64,000 nucleotides of DNA from Diploscapter coronatus. Lineage: Eukaryota; Nematoda; Chromadorea; Rhabditida; Rhabditidae. The notes below the pieces were generated by a model that saw only the letters and a list, made by a program, of their open reading frames with translations, did not search any database and was not told where the DNA came from. Location of the stretch: NCBI GenBank assembly GCA_964036155.1, contig OZ038422.1:17507201-17571200 (forward strand), written 5' to 3'. A program made the translations under genes and the position numbers. Numbering within the stretch: the stretch's first letter is position 1; the number at the start of each line of letters is the position of its first letter. Shown one piece after another: positions 1 to 12,800 of this stretch.

Positions 1-3000
1 CAAAATATCCTTCGTTTGTTTCTTTTTCTAAATTCACGACCAACACATTCCAGGATAAAATTTCCAATATTAAACAGATCAAAATCAGCATCAAATTGCA
101 AACAAAGTATTAGATTAGAGATTGCATGTTTAAAACAGAGCACGAAGAAAAGATAAAAATTCAGCTGAATTTTTTTTATTATGAAACGATCGGTGGAAAA
201 AATTACGAAAATTTACTATCTTTACCCACTGCAATTGCGTGAATTCTAAAATTGCAGTGTTACGATTGTTACACCACTCTGATCAAAATGCTATTTTACA
301 CACTGGAAATGAAGACCCAATCTGGTGATGTAATAATAATGAAAAAGTATCGAGCAGTGCACAATTCGCCTATTCCCTGCAATCATTCTCGTGCCAGTCG
401 AGTCAAACTTAACTAATGAAGTCCCTCGAGGAATGGTTGTGAACATAATTGGTCATCACCAGCTTGTTGTTTACGACAGTCCCTCCACCCCTTCGTTTAT
501 GCATTTCTGCCCAGATGCTCATGACTCCACTGCTCTGCCTTTGTCCTTGTGTTTCATTATCCGACCGACAAACAATCGAATTTCCATCGATCCGTCCCTT
601 CTCCCCTTCTATGCACATCTTCTTTCCCTCACCCCCAATTGCTGCCAGTCTCATCATTCCGTCCCTCAGGGATTTCCCTCCAAATGTATCAATTCCTCTA
701 ATGACCCTAGCTATGTCTATTCGATTGTTCCGTTTTCGGTTCATTTCTTCTCGAATTCAATCCAGCACGATGCCAACGCGACACAGCCAAACAAGCAGCA
801 GTTCGTGCCATAAATTGATTTGATTCGTTCCCTGTCTTCCCTTCAATTTTATCGCTTCTTCTGCCATTCCCATTCCATTCTGCCATTTCTTATCACGATT
901 TCTCCCCGATTTGCCGGGTAAGTCTCTTTGTGATTTCAGTTCCAATTGTATGAATTCTCGATTTTCTATTCTTTCGTCCGTAATTGCATTCGAACATCAA
1001 CAATTGATGTGTATGTTATGTGGAATTGGAATGGCAGAGTGCAGAGGCACGCGACGGTCTCTCTTTCTCTCTCCCTCTCTTCTCTTCATGCTGACACCCA
1101 TTTGGTTGCCTGTGCCTGTGTTAGTGTATGTGCAAGGTCGCGTGAATTGTCTTTCTCTCTTCTCCTTCATTCTTCATTCGGATTTCCATCGAATGGCCTA
1201 AGGCTGACTGACTTGAATAGAGATTGGGGCGTTGTCTTCAGTCTTCTTCTCTTTCTTTTTCTTGTCTTATCGATTCTGATTTGCTGATTGCGTCTCCCTC
1301 TCCCATATTCTCCCCATCTTTTAGCCTCTTTCCTTCTAATCTCTCACTTTCTGCTTAAATCTTTTTCCCAAACACAGTTGGACTTCAATTCTCCAGGCCT
1401 AGCATCTAGCATTCAGTCAGTCAGTCCGTTCTGTTTCTGCGTTTCTGCTCCACTCCCCGCTTTCCCAATTCCGGTCCCGGTTTTTTCTTCCTGACTCCTG
1501 AGGCTTCTTTTTCCTAGCTGTTCCTTTATTTCAGTGACCAATTTCTTTGTTTCAGTCATTTTCTGACTCTCAAATTCAGGCCCACATTTAGCTGCTAATT
1601 CGTACAGACTCGCGCACATTCTGCAGTCAGCGTTTTCTCATGTATAGGCATTTTGCGCATTGTGTATTACCTTCGGAATGCTTGTCAGATTGCTCACAAC
1701 TTCTTTCGTTGTGCCTTTTTTGTTATTTGCCTCTTTCCTTCTTCTTCTTGTGTGATAGGCAGAGCTCCGCCTTCGTTTTCCTTTCTCCATGCAGTGATTC
1801 ATGCTGAATATTTGGTGAGCAGGCGCAGGACGCGGGAAGGTGTTGCCTGCCTCAATGTCTCTACAGATTGTACAGCCGTGGCAGCTTTTCCTTTCTGCCT
1901 GCCAGGCCGTACATATTCAATTCCATCGTATAGCCACTAGAATTTTCGATTTTTACGAAAAATCCAGCATTTGGATATTGGTTCTTCTGATCTTCACAAC
2001 AACTGCACGCTCACTACTCAAATGAGAACGTCATTATTCATAATTATCCATCATTAGGCGAGCATTGCATTACCATCATAGACGGCGTGGACAGATCAAT
2101 GTCTCTTCATTTCTAACTTGTTTGTCTCTAGTCATTAAAAATAAATCATCTGATTATGGTCATGTCCGACTAATCGATTTCTCCCCTCCATATTGAGAAT
2201 ATCTGCGTAACATTTCAACATCTAATCTCTCCCTCACCTTCCCTTCTCATTCGCATTCCATTTTCATTTCGATTTCCAAAATGCCCTCCTCTCACTGCAA
2301 TTCGCAATTTCGTTCCAATCGACATTCGATTCGAATCAATATTCCGTTGTCTGCCTGCCTGTGGTGTCTCCCCTCCCATTTCTGTCTCTCTGCATTTTCC
2401 CTGTTTTCCCTATTTCATGCCTGCCACTCCTTTCCCCTGTCCCTCCTCTTCTTTTCCGGTTCTTTCCACGTTCACTTTCATTTCACGACGATTTTCCTCC
2501 CTCCAGCTTCCCCACTGCTACGTGCCTTTCTGCTTATAGCTGCATATTCTTGTCCTTGTCGCTCTACTATTACGCACTGTACGTTTCTCCTCTTCCTCTT
2601 CCATTCGTTCTCCCGTCGAGCGTGGCCGAATTTACCATCCATAGAATTTCATATGCGAAAGCAAATTACATCCCATCTTTGGTTGAAGTTGAGATCGAGG
2701 CAAGCAGCTAGACGACCGACTGATTTACATATTTACAATGCGTTAGAATGCATACGATCGTACAATTCTGTTACACTTGTACTTGTAGAAGAGAAGTGAT
2801 GAAATATTTTCTTTTCACAGATCTTCTTTGTGATTTTGCAATATTTTTATCATCCGATCTTAACTTATTTCTGATTAATTTTGGCTGATTCAATTTTTAT
2901 TACACAGAGGAAAAATTTATGAGCCTTCTGCTATGAGCTAGGATCAGATAATATTTTTTCTTAGATTTTCGATCAAATATTGTATGAAATATCACCAAAA

Positions 3001-6000
3001 CACGACTATGAAATATGAGGCTTAGATATTCTTTCAAGACAAATCACACATTTCTCTGGATATTAATTAAAATTATTAATAATCTGAGATGCAATAGCGA
3101 GGAAACATTTGGAAAAGCGATATTTTCTAGTCATGCGCACCTATCTTTTCCTTACTTCAATATGAATTAATTGAACGGAAATATTGAGTACATTAAATTT
3201 TATACAGGCTAGGCCGTAATTATAGCGGCACTACTTTAGCGCGTTAAAGATTCTCTTGCAAGAAATTTTGCAATATTTTCGAAATAAAATGACAGATATG
3301 TAAACCTCGATATTCGTTTTCTTAAAATAAAAAAAATTGTTAAAACATCGGTCATAGGGTTAAAATTCAACCAAGACAAAAGGAATATGTCCCGCTATAA
3401 ATATGGCTCACCCTGTAATGCGCCTAAATTTAAATACTTACTTTCGGATTGCCTTTACGCTTATTATGGATTATCTAAAAATGCTGACGCGTTACCGAAA
3501 TTTTGCTTGCCGATCTAAGGATGTGTTTCTGAGATTTACGCAAATATTGAGCGTCATTGCCATCACTTGACTGCATATTGATCAGCTTATATCTGCTATC
3601 GCCAGATTCGCTTTCTGTTGTGATGCCTCGCCTTTCGATTTAACCCCAATCGAACACTCCTCTTGACTTTTTTTTGCGAATGGCCAATTAATCGGCTTCG
3701 TTGCCTCATTTGAATTCCTTCGTGTTTGGTTAATTGGCCGCTCTTTTCCCCTCTCCCCCTTCCCTCTCAGCTCATCATCTGTCACAATACTCACATCATT
3801 CAGCCTTCAGCTGGCAGTTCTGCATTCTGTCTTCATCCCTTCCAACTCTCCAACTTTCTCCCTCTTTTCATCTTCTTCTCACTTTTATTCTCATCTGACC
3901 AGTCAGTCAGTCAGTCCGTTTTCATTTCAATCGATACCTCCAACATCGTTGTCTTCGCTTACTTCTGCCGCATGTCTGTATTTGTTGTCCCTCGCCCATT
4001 CATCTTCTTGCCTCGAGCTTCTTCCATCTTTCAGCTTCTTTTCTCACCTCCCCTCCCATTCCCCCACATTTGATGCTCTTCGCAGTTTCTGTCTCTGTTC
4101 CATCTGCGCCCATTCCCTCATTCTCAGTTTCGTTTCTGTTTTTATTTCTCGATTCCCCAGTTTTTGCCTGTGGCCCTTCGTTCCAACTGCCAGCCGTCTT
4201 CCAGCTTCCAGCACCTGAGATTGAGATTCGTACACAAACTGGGAAGAGGAAGGCGAGGGATGCGAATGAGAGGAGATTAATTTGAGAATGAGGCAAATAA
4301 AAGAAGAAACAGAAACTGCAAATTGTTAGATGCAGTCACATTTGTGCTCTTGAATTGCTTCTCCCCTTCCTTTAGCTCTTCTGCCACAGATACAATTCTG
4401 GTGATTCGTGCAGAGCCACAATATCCTTATATGTGTGCCTCTTTCAAATAGAAATAATCTTGAAATTGCAATGTTTCGTCTCGTTGTTTCTCTGTATTTC
4501 CTTTTCCTTTTCCTCCCCAAGATGGCTTAATTTCGGACCAGTTTCATCAGTTCGAACAAAAGGCAATTTACTTATTTGAGTGTGTTCATTAGTGGAAGAG
4601 GAGCTGAGCTGAGGACTAAGAGAAGAGGAGGGAAGGGGAGATGCAATGGGCCGAGACCCGAGGTCTGGAGTCCTCAGCCCTCAACCCAGTCATCTACCGT
4701 AGTCCTTTCTGAGCAGCTCTAATCACCAGCACATCTTCAGAAAGTCACCATCCTTGTCTTTATCTCTCCGCATTTCAACTCTTCCATCATCATCTCATAT
4801 GATTCGCATTTCGCGATAAAAACTAATCGAATTGACACAAGATTAGCAGAAATGCAGCGCTGTAATGTGGATGGAAGAAGTTGTTGTTGTCTGCAAAAAA
4901 AAAGCACTAGGTTGATGCAACTTTGAAGAGTTCGCTTGTTTGGTTCGAATTGAACAATTGAAAGCGATCTCTTCGAAACCAAACATTCCCTCTGTCGGTT
5001 AATAATTCATGTAGTGAATGGTGTAACTGCATAGTTTGGTGGTTTCGACGCCCAACCCAATTCGGTTGTAAAGTCTGTGTGGAGATGATCGATCTAGCTG
5101 CAACTATTGTTGTGTCCATTTTGGCCTTCTGTCCTCTGTCCTTCTGTCTCTGTTTCATTCTCGTCCTCTCCTCTTCTCAATCAGCAATCAGTTCAGCAGT
5201 CCATTCGATGGTATATTTGATCTAGAGGTACTTGTGATGCTATGATGCAGATAGCAGTTGAATTGAGAATTGTGATATGAGGTGCGAATGGTGAAGAAAG
5301 AAATAAAGAAATGGAGGAAGGAGGAAATGCAATTCAATTCTCTTCCTCTCTCTTCCTCCTTCATTCTCTCCATGCAATTCGCCTTTTGTCTCTAGTTGAT
5401 TTATCATTGGCAGTGCTGGTGTAATGGGTGCATGGCCCAGGGTCCATGGCAGCTTCTGCCTAGCTTCAGTTTCCCTACCCCTTGCTTCCCCTTTCATCTT
5501 GCCTCCCTCCTCCTCCTTTCTCTCACTCTCTCTTGGTCTCCTTTCTTTATTTCTCTGGGCAATTCTGTTTTGCTGCAATCGATATAACTTGACATTGTAG
5601 CAGCCAAGGGAGTGGGGCAGTGGCAGCGCTCTGCAGAGCTACCCTACTGTAGGTGGGCGTGTCCATTGTTGGACTAAGCTTGAGATGTTGTGGCGTCGTG
5701 CATCACTTCGTCGAGTGCAGATTAGATTCCATGTGTAGAGAGCATCAGAGCATCTACAGTTCATGCCGTGCAGTTTGGCAGTCTGCTGTTCTCCCTGCTC
5801 TTTGTCATTCTTCCCTTCCATTCTTCGTCTCATTTTCCCATCGGCTCTTCCCTCCTTCTCTCCCTTTGCATTCAGCATTTTATGTCTCCCTTGGTCTTCC
5901 GTCCTCCGTCTCAATTTTCCCTTTTCCCTGTCTCTGCCCGGTCCGTCTCTGTCTCCCTTCCATCATCTCAATTTTTGCGTGTGTCTTCCGGCCTGCAGCC

Positions 6001-6854
6001 CAATAGCAGTCCCTCCCTCTTCCTCCCCTCTTCCCAAAATTCAGTTCGCTTCGTTTCGGACGGCCAACAGACCTCGTGTTCCGCCGCCTTTCCTGAATCG
6101 CGGAATTGCTTCCCCTCCTTTCAATTACCATTTCTCCAATCTCGTCCTGTCTTCACTTGACCCGCCTTTTTTCCTATTTCTGTGAAATCTCTCTGGCCAT
6201 TTTCCACACTTCTCTTGTCTCTACAATTCCAACTCTCAAATTCGTTTTTGCTATTTTCATCGTTTTCTTATACTTTATTTTGTGTGTTAATCATTATTTT
6301 TCTCTATTTTCTCTATTCTCCCTCTTTGACTCTCACACTTCGATTTAGCATTCTCTGAAACCAGTCTTTCTGTAATAATGATCGACAATTCTCAAAAGAA
6401 AGTGCGACTAGAGAGCGTATTGAAAATGGGAGAGTTGGAGAAGCATAAATTGAGAGTGAAGAGAGAGGAGAGGGGAGCGGGGATAGTAAGAGAAAGTGAC
6501 AGTCAGGCAGTCATCTATGTAGTGACTGGCCAGGCCATATTCGACCAGTTTCATCGTTTGCCAGTAACTATTTTCATTTTCTCTGATTCTACTCCCAACT
6601 CTGCCTTTTGCCTCTATGTCTCTATTTTTCGATTTCCATTTTAAGCAGTTGCAGTTGTGTCGGTATTTTCCCTGTCCCTGTCCCTTTCCCTGTCACATGC
6701 CTTCTGCCTTTAGCCTTCTAACTTTGCCCTCTCGTTTCGCATTTCGTAATCGCATCTTCACGATTCCCTTCATTCTCCATTCTCCATTTAATCAGTCAAT
6801 TCAATTCAACTCTTTAGATACCATCGTCGTGCAGTGCTTCTGTCGATTGGCGCC
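1..6854. other. Pyrimidine-rich non-coding stretch upstream of muscleblind
   Basis: No convincing coding exon is visible on either strand. Long stretches of the + strand (about 500-1900, 2220-2650, 3720-4200, 5100-6350, 6600-6800) are C/T-rich, with recurrent TTTCC, CTCCC and TTCTC words. This leaves long open frames with improbable Ser/Phe/Leu/Pro composition, which I treat as artefacts. The stretch ends at the muscleblind start codon, so it is most likely promoter, 5' UTR and 5' intron sequence of that gene. Upstream non-coding exons cannot be placed without transcripts. It contains one MITE, listed separately. Confidence 0.6.
3205..3415. mobile_element. Tc1/mariner-type MITE, copy 1
   Basis: A 211-bp element flanked by TA on both sides (3203-3204 and 3416-3417), as expected for Tc1/mariner insertion. 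The left end begins CAGGCTAGGCCGTAATTATA and the right end read in reverse begins CAGGGTGAGCCATATTTATA, so the termini are imperfect inverted repeats of roughly 30 nt. No transposase frame is present, so it is non-autonomous. The interior matches the second copy at 32539-32746 in opposite orientation. Confidence 0.75.
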
Positions 6855-9800
6855 ATGTACGACGAGAACTCAAACGCATCAGTGGCGGTAGGCATTTTTT
6901 CAAATAATTCAATTAAAAACCACCACGATGGGTAATTCACTGTCAGTTGACTGTAAAGTAAAGTACTATTATTCATTCAAAGATTAAAGGTGAAATACTT
7001 GTAAAATGATGTAACCACATTGCAGGCGACGCTGCCTTTGTCGTCAGCGACAGTTCCCCTAGCAGCTCCGTCCTCAGCTCTAACTCAGCTATTCAACGTG
7101 AAGGACAGTCGATGGCTGCAGGTCTGTCCCCCTCTTTATTCCACTGTTTATTTGTCTTTGTTTATTGCGCGAACATGCAGCCTGTCTCTATGGGCAGTGA
7201 GACTGACTGGCCAGGCGGCTGCACATGTGTTGCTCCTCTGCAGTCGCAAAGAGTAGCTGCCACTGGCTAGGCCAATCAAACAATGGAGCTGTGAAGCTGT
7301 GTGAAGCATTGCATTGTATTTGGAGTACATAAACATTGAGAGTTGAGAGGCAAATGTGATAAACGCTGATGCAGGAATGTAAAAAAAATCGAGGGTATAT
7401 TAAATCACAATCGATATGTGTTACAAATGGTGATTGATTATTTTGCTTCAGGTTGAAGTGTGTCGCGAATTCCAGCGAGGACAGTGTGCCAGATCGGATC
7501 AAGAGTGCAAATTCGCTCATCCACCGCCTCATGTCGATGTTCAGCAGGTACATTTTATTCTTCATAAATTTATCGCTCGTTGGCGCAATTTATATCGTAA
7601 AATAGTGACGTTTTTAAATATAGAGTAACAGGTAGAAGTTTGGAAACTACTGTTCAGTTAAATATAGCATACCGTTTATTCAAGTATTTAATAATATACG
7701 AGCCGATTATTAGGCTATCAATGTTAGATGTCTATTGCGGATATTTGACTCATTTGATTAGCTTTTGAAGAATAGGCTAAAACATTTTTCAAATAAGGGA
7801 GTCGTCAAAATAGGAATCTGGTGTTAGGAAATTTTTCACTTGCATTTTAAGTGTGAGGAATGAGCAAATTCGCTTGTCAAAAATGCATACAAATTTGCAA
7901 ATTTGTAATCAGAAGTGAAGAAAGGAGTATTTTCACTAATGTCCTGCTTCCAGGCCCCTATTTTGCACTTTTTGACTTCACCATTATGATTAGCGAGATC
8001 GAAAATCTCCGTTTAGGAGATTTTATCAAAGTCTGAGTTCCTATGTTGACAACTCTCTTGTAAGCCTAAAGGTAACAACTTAATTAGCACCACAATAGCA
8101 ACAAACCTAAATTAAATCTATCATCATATCCAAATGATCATAGTTTCCAAACTTTACTTGTCACTGTAAATAATTTGAATCAAAATTGACCGGAGTAATC
8201 TGAAACCTCGTAACATCCTTCCGGGAAAAGGAGACATTTTTGAAAAAACTTAAATCCTATTTTTTTCTAATTTATATCATGACTTCATGAGGTTTTATGA
8301 TTTCTTTAAGATAATTACCCACTTTTTTTTATATTTTATCCTTCCTAAGTGAATTATATGTTTCAGGGCCGAGTGACTGCGTGCTATGACAGCATCAAGG
8401 TACGGTTTATGAATTTATCAATTTGTCTTGCATTCAAATGGAGTCTTTGCATTTGCAATGAGATCGCTCTGTCTGCATTTGACCGACTACTCTCAGTTCA
8501 TTCAGCAGTTGCAATTCGTTTCCAGCATTTCGTCTTCCAAATGCATGCGATTCTTATTCCATTTCTTTCCTTTCCTTGCATTGTTTAATGTGTCCCTTTC
8601 TGGGTCTCTCTGCCCTCTCGATATCCCATAATCTCAGCTCGTTTCCTAGGCTTCTCCCTCTCTGTCTATCAATCTTTTTCTCTATTCCATTTCCATTTAT
8701 TCATTTCAATTCATTCTGCATCCATCGCCATACCTTCTCATTCTTCATTTCGGATTTCAATCAACAGACCTCTTTCGAGGATTTGCGCCCAGCGATGATG
8801 CTTCTCCGAGAGCAATAAGTGCAATTCAGCATTCAGTTGTAAATGCATTCATACGTTCATGTTCGAATGCCTGCATTCTGCATTCAGACAGTCTCAAGTC
8901 TGCAGCTGCAGTAATAGGACAATTTTTCTATCAGCAAAAGAAACTATCGAGAATTCTCCACGAAAAGCGGAAACAGCCTTTGAAAAGGTTATTTGCAGTT
9001 TTAGTATTGAATCAATTTTTCCATGATTCGTCAAATTTCTTTTGCAAATGAAGCGAAATAGAAAAATAGAAATTTAGTTTATTCTTCAAGTGAATACTCG
9101 AAACGCAGTAATTTCTTTGCAAGAATATGGACATTTTAAACCTGAATTTATAGGCAAAAATGTTCGACTGACACCTCAATTAAAAATGTTTCATTTTCCG
9201 TGGAAGAATGTGAATCCAGAATCGCAATTCTCACTTCTACCAGTTTGCCAGCCTGCCATTTATCAGTTCTCGAATCATTTGCACTTTCTTCTTCTTCACA
9301 TCACAGCACAAACAACTAATTCGAGTTCTAAGTGCCTCATCTTCCTTCTATCAACTTCTGCTTCTTTGTAGTCTGACTCTTTTGCCTCCAGCCCGTTGTT
9401 CAGTTTACATTGATTTCAATCAATCTCGTTCATTTTTCCTGCTCCAGGCCTCTTTCCTCTTCTCTTTCTGAGAGCATCGACTCAGAGTCAAACTAATGGG
9501 CCCAAATCAATCATTGGCTCTGGAGGAAGGAGGAGAATGAAGAATGGAATCGAAGAAACGCGGCACTGAAAAAAGCTTGAAGGATTAGCCGAGAGGCGAG
9601 GGGAAGGGGAGAACGAATTTTGCTGGAAGAGGAATGGGGAATGGAAGGGGTTCGGGGTTGACGAAATGCATCCCATTGGAATGGAAATTAAACGAGATGG
9701 GTCTGGGACTGAGAGAATGCCGAATGCTGCAAAAGAGCCTTGAGGGCAATCAGGAGCTGTGTCCAAATAAGCCCCCATTCTCAATACATAGTGGCAGTGT

Positions 9801-12800
9801 AGCAGTCAGACCGGATGCTTTCCCTTCTCGCTTTGAAGGACCAGCGGATTGCTTTGTTGCCATGAAATCGAGCTGCCCAATCAACTCCCATGAAATGCAT
9901 AAAGCGAGATGAAATTGTTGTTCGACCAGTCAACCAGTTAAAAGTACGACAACAATAATGAAAACTTGCACGAGATACAAATCCAATTGAATAGCCGAAT
10001 GATACAAGCTTTAATAAATTCAGAAGTGACTAGCAAACAATCGCAGTGATATGATTATGAGTAGACTTAATTTCCGTTTCATTCTGTTTATTTTCAAAAG
10101 TGAGAATCTTGACATTTCCATGTGTTAGATGCTCATTCGATGATTTGGTTATCAGAAAATTATTCAATAGCTCTAACAGCTCGTAGAGAACAATATTGTG
10201 TGCAAGTTTGTTTGCTAGATAGGAATCTATAAGTTTTGTCAACATTAGATTCTTTAGCATATTTCCTGGTGTGCCTCATGTGACAAGGACAGGCGACAGT
10301 CCAGTCGAATTCGTGTATTCCCCTTGTCCTTTCTTGCTTCCTTGCATGACGCTGCTGTTTGATGTGTTGGGCAGAAGGCAAAAGACACTAGGCTATTTGC
10401 CTTTCTCATTGCACACAGCAAACTTGTGCTTCTTCCTCTTCTTCCAGGCAAAAACTGCAAAGCTGCCAAAATGCGCCAAGATGGAAGATAAGCAAATGAA
10501 GAGGAAAAAGGAAAGGAGGGAAGGAAGGGAAGAAGAGAAAGAAATGATATGCGAGAGTTAGAGGAGCTGGGCATCTGTCAAGGATGGCGAATGAAGGGAA
10601 ATCCCCCAAGGACTAAGCAGCCAGGCAGTCAGGCAATGTCGACGAGATGAATGACGAAAATACCACGAACCATGGAAGCAAGCAAAAGATGGAAGAAGAA
10701 TGGGGACAAACTTGACTGAAATTGAGATTGAAGCAATATGACGGGGGACTTTACTTGCAATATTCATAGTTTTCTCTTCTCAATTCCAGGATATTGTGAA
10801 ATCTTATCAACTCTCTTTAATCTTGCTGCATAAAGTGACAATTAGATGCGGGAGACTCACTTTTTCCCATCATTAAAAAGACAAAATTATAGCAAATTAA
10901 GGATCCTTTTTTGATTTGTTTTATGAAAAATCGTTAATATAACATACCATATTTTCTCTAGTTGAAGCCTCCTCTCTATTCTCTATTAGAAGCCCCTCCC
11001 TCGAATTTCTAGATATACCCATTGTCCATATCAAATCATCTTGAAAAGTTTTAATGCGTTCCTAGAGTGTATTAGAGCACATTTAGTCTTGATGCTAAGT
11101 TTCTACGTTCATCAGAGTATAGTTATGAATTTGTACTATCAGAGATATGGCGCTCTAAATAGTATCTCCCATGTTTAATTGTCGCCTGTATTAAGAGGTC
11201 TGAACATGTCGAAACTAAACGTTTCAAATGCAAAGAATATATCGTATTTTCTTCAATTTCTGTTCACAAATTTACTAAAATCGGAAGAAGACACAGTCAA
11301 ATGTTTAGAGTATATGAAATTAATTATTTGTGAAGACTCCAAATTATCGTTTTTCATTTCAAAATTTCAACAAATGACAATTTTGTATTTTCAGGGTCGT
11401 TGCACTCGCGAGAATCCCAAATGCAAGTACCTGCACCCACCACAGCACATCAAGGACCAGCTGTTAATCAACGGTCGAAACAATCTGGCTCTGAAGAATC
11501 TGCTGTCGGCTCAGCTCAACCAGTCCGCTGCCAGCACGCAGCAACTCGCTGTCAATCCTCTGCTCGCTCAGATGGTAATTCGCTCTATTATTCACACTAT
11601 TCAAACAATTCTCGCGATCAAACTGTCATAAAAATTCTATCACGATTTCCAAATCGGGTTTTCTTCGTCATAAAAATGAAATCAAAATAGAAAGGCGATT
11701 TTATTTTGGTCGTGGAGGAAAAACAAAGTTAATTATCTGCGATGATGATGAAATGGCCATGAGTGTGCATTTAATGGATCCTTCCTCACTTCTAAAAATA
11801 TTTAGCACTGATGAAAAATATAGAACGAGTTTTGATTTTTACTTTAAACTCGATAAAAAAAATTCTTCCTATTATAACAAAAAATCATAAACCTTTCCAA
11901 TGAGTTTTCATTAACCGGAAAATTACTGCATTTTTCTTTCTAAAAATACATATTTCACGGAACAATAAACCTTATCCATTCATTTTTGGGGGATTTTTTA
12001 TCTTCATAAATTAAAAAGACGCCAATTTAATAACCTTATTCAGCAACAGCAACAGGCAGTTGCAGCAGCGAACATTCTGCCCTCCTTGCCGTACCCTTAC
12101 TATCAAGGCCTGGTCTATTCGCCCATCATCCAGCAGGACCCATACAACATCTCCCAGGTTTGTTTCCAGTCCCTGCCCGATTTGCCTCTCTTCTGTCCTA
12201 TTTTCTATCCAGCTTAGCCACTTTGCACGTTCGTTTCTCGTTTCGGATTTTCTGCCCTGCGGTGTTAGTTTCGACGTCATCACTCGAATCGTTTCGGTTC
12301 TCTAATCCACGCACAAAACCAACTTTCAATCAATTCCCTCTTCCATTCAGACCACTAACATTTTCACTTTATTATCTTCCCAAAATATTTCCGTCTTTCA
12401 CAATTTCAATAATATCAAACAGACTGCAAAGTGGTTTATTTTTCTTTCAAACGATAAATTTGCATGGCTTTAAATTTGGCTGACGGCTGCTCTGTTTAGC
12501 TGCAATCAATGGCGAATGGAGGAGCAGCGGTACAGGCAGCAGGATTGGCTCAAGTGCAAGCAGCAGCTCAGGCTCAGGCTCAGGCCCAGGCCCAGGCCCA
12601 GGCAGTTGGACTGCTCGGGTCTCAGGCCTATCTGGCTGCTGCGGCCACGACCCATCCCTCGGCTATAGCTGTGTCGACAGGCCATGCTCTACCCCAACAG
12701 TCACTCGCAATGGCCCAAGCCACTCAGATTGTGGCTGCTAATCGGAAACGAGCCCTGGAGGAGGACACGTCTGCATCGAGTCAATCAAGCACCGGCTCCC

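Noticed and set aside
2281..2799. 172-aa open frame on + in the upstream region
   Set aside because: Ser/Phe/Leu/Cys-rich translation produced by a C/T tract, with no domain, no splice context, and overlapping equally open frames.
5653..6185. Overlapping 117-140 aa frames on +
   Set aside because: All three + frames are open because of pyrimidine bias; none shows coding periodicity or motifs.
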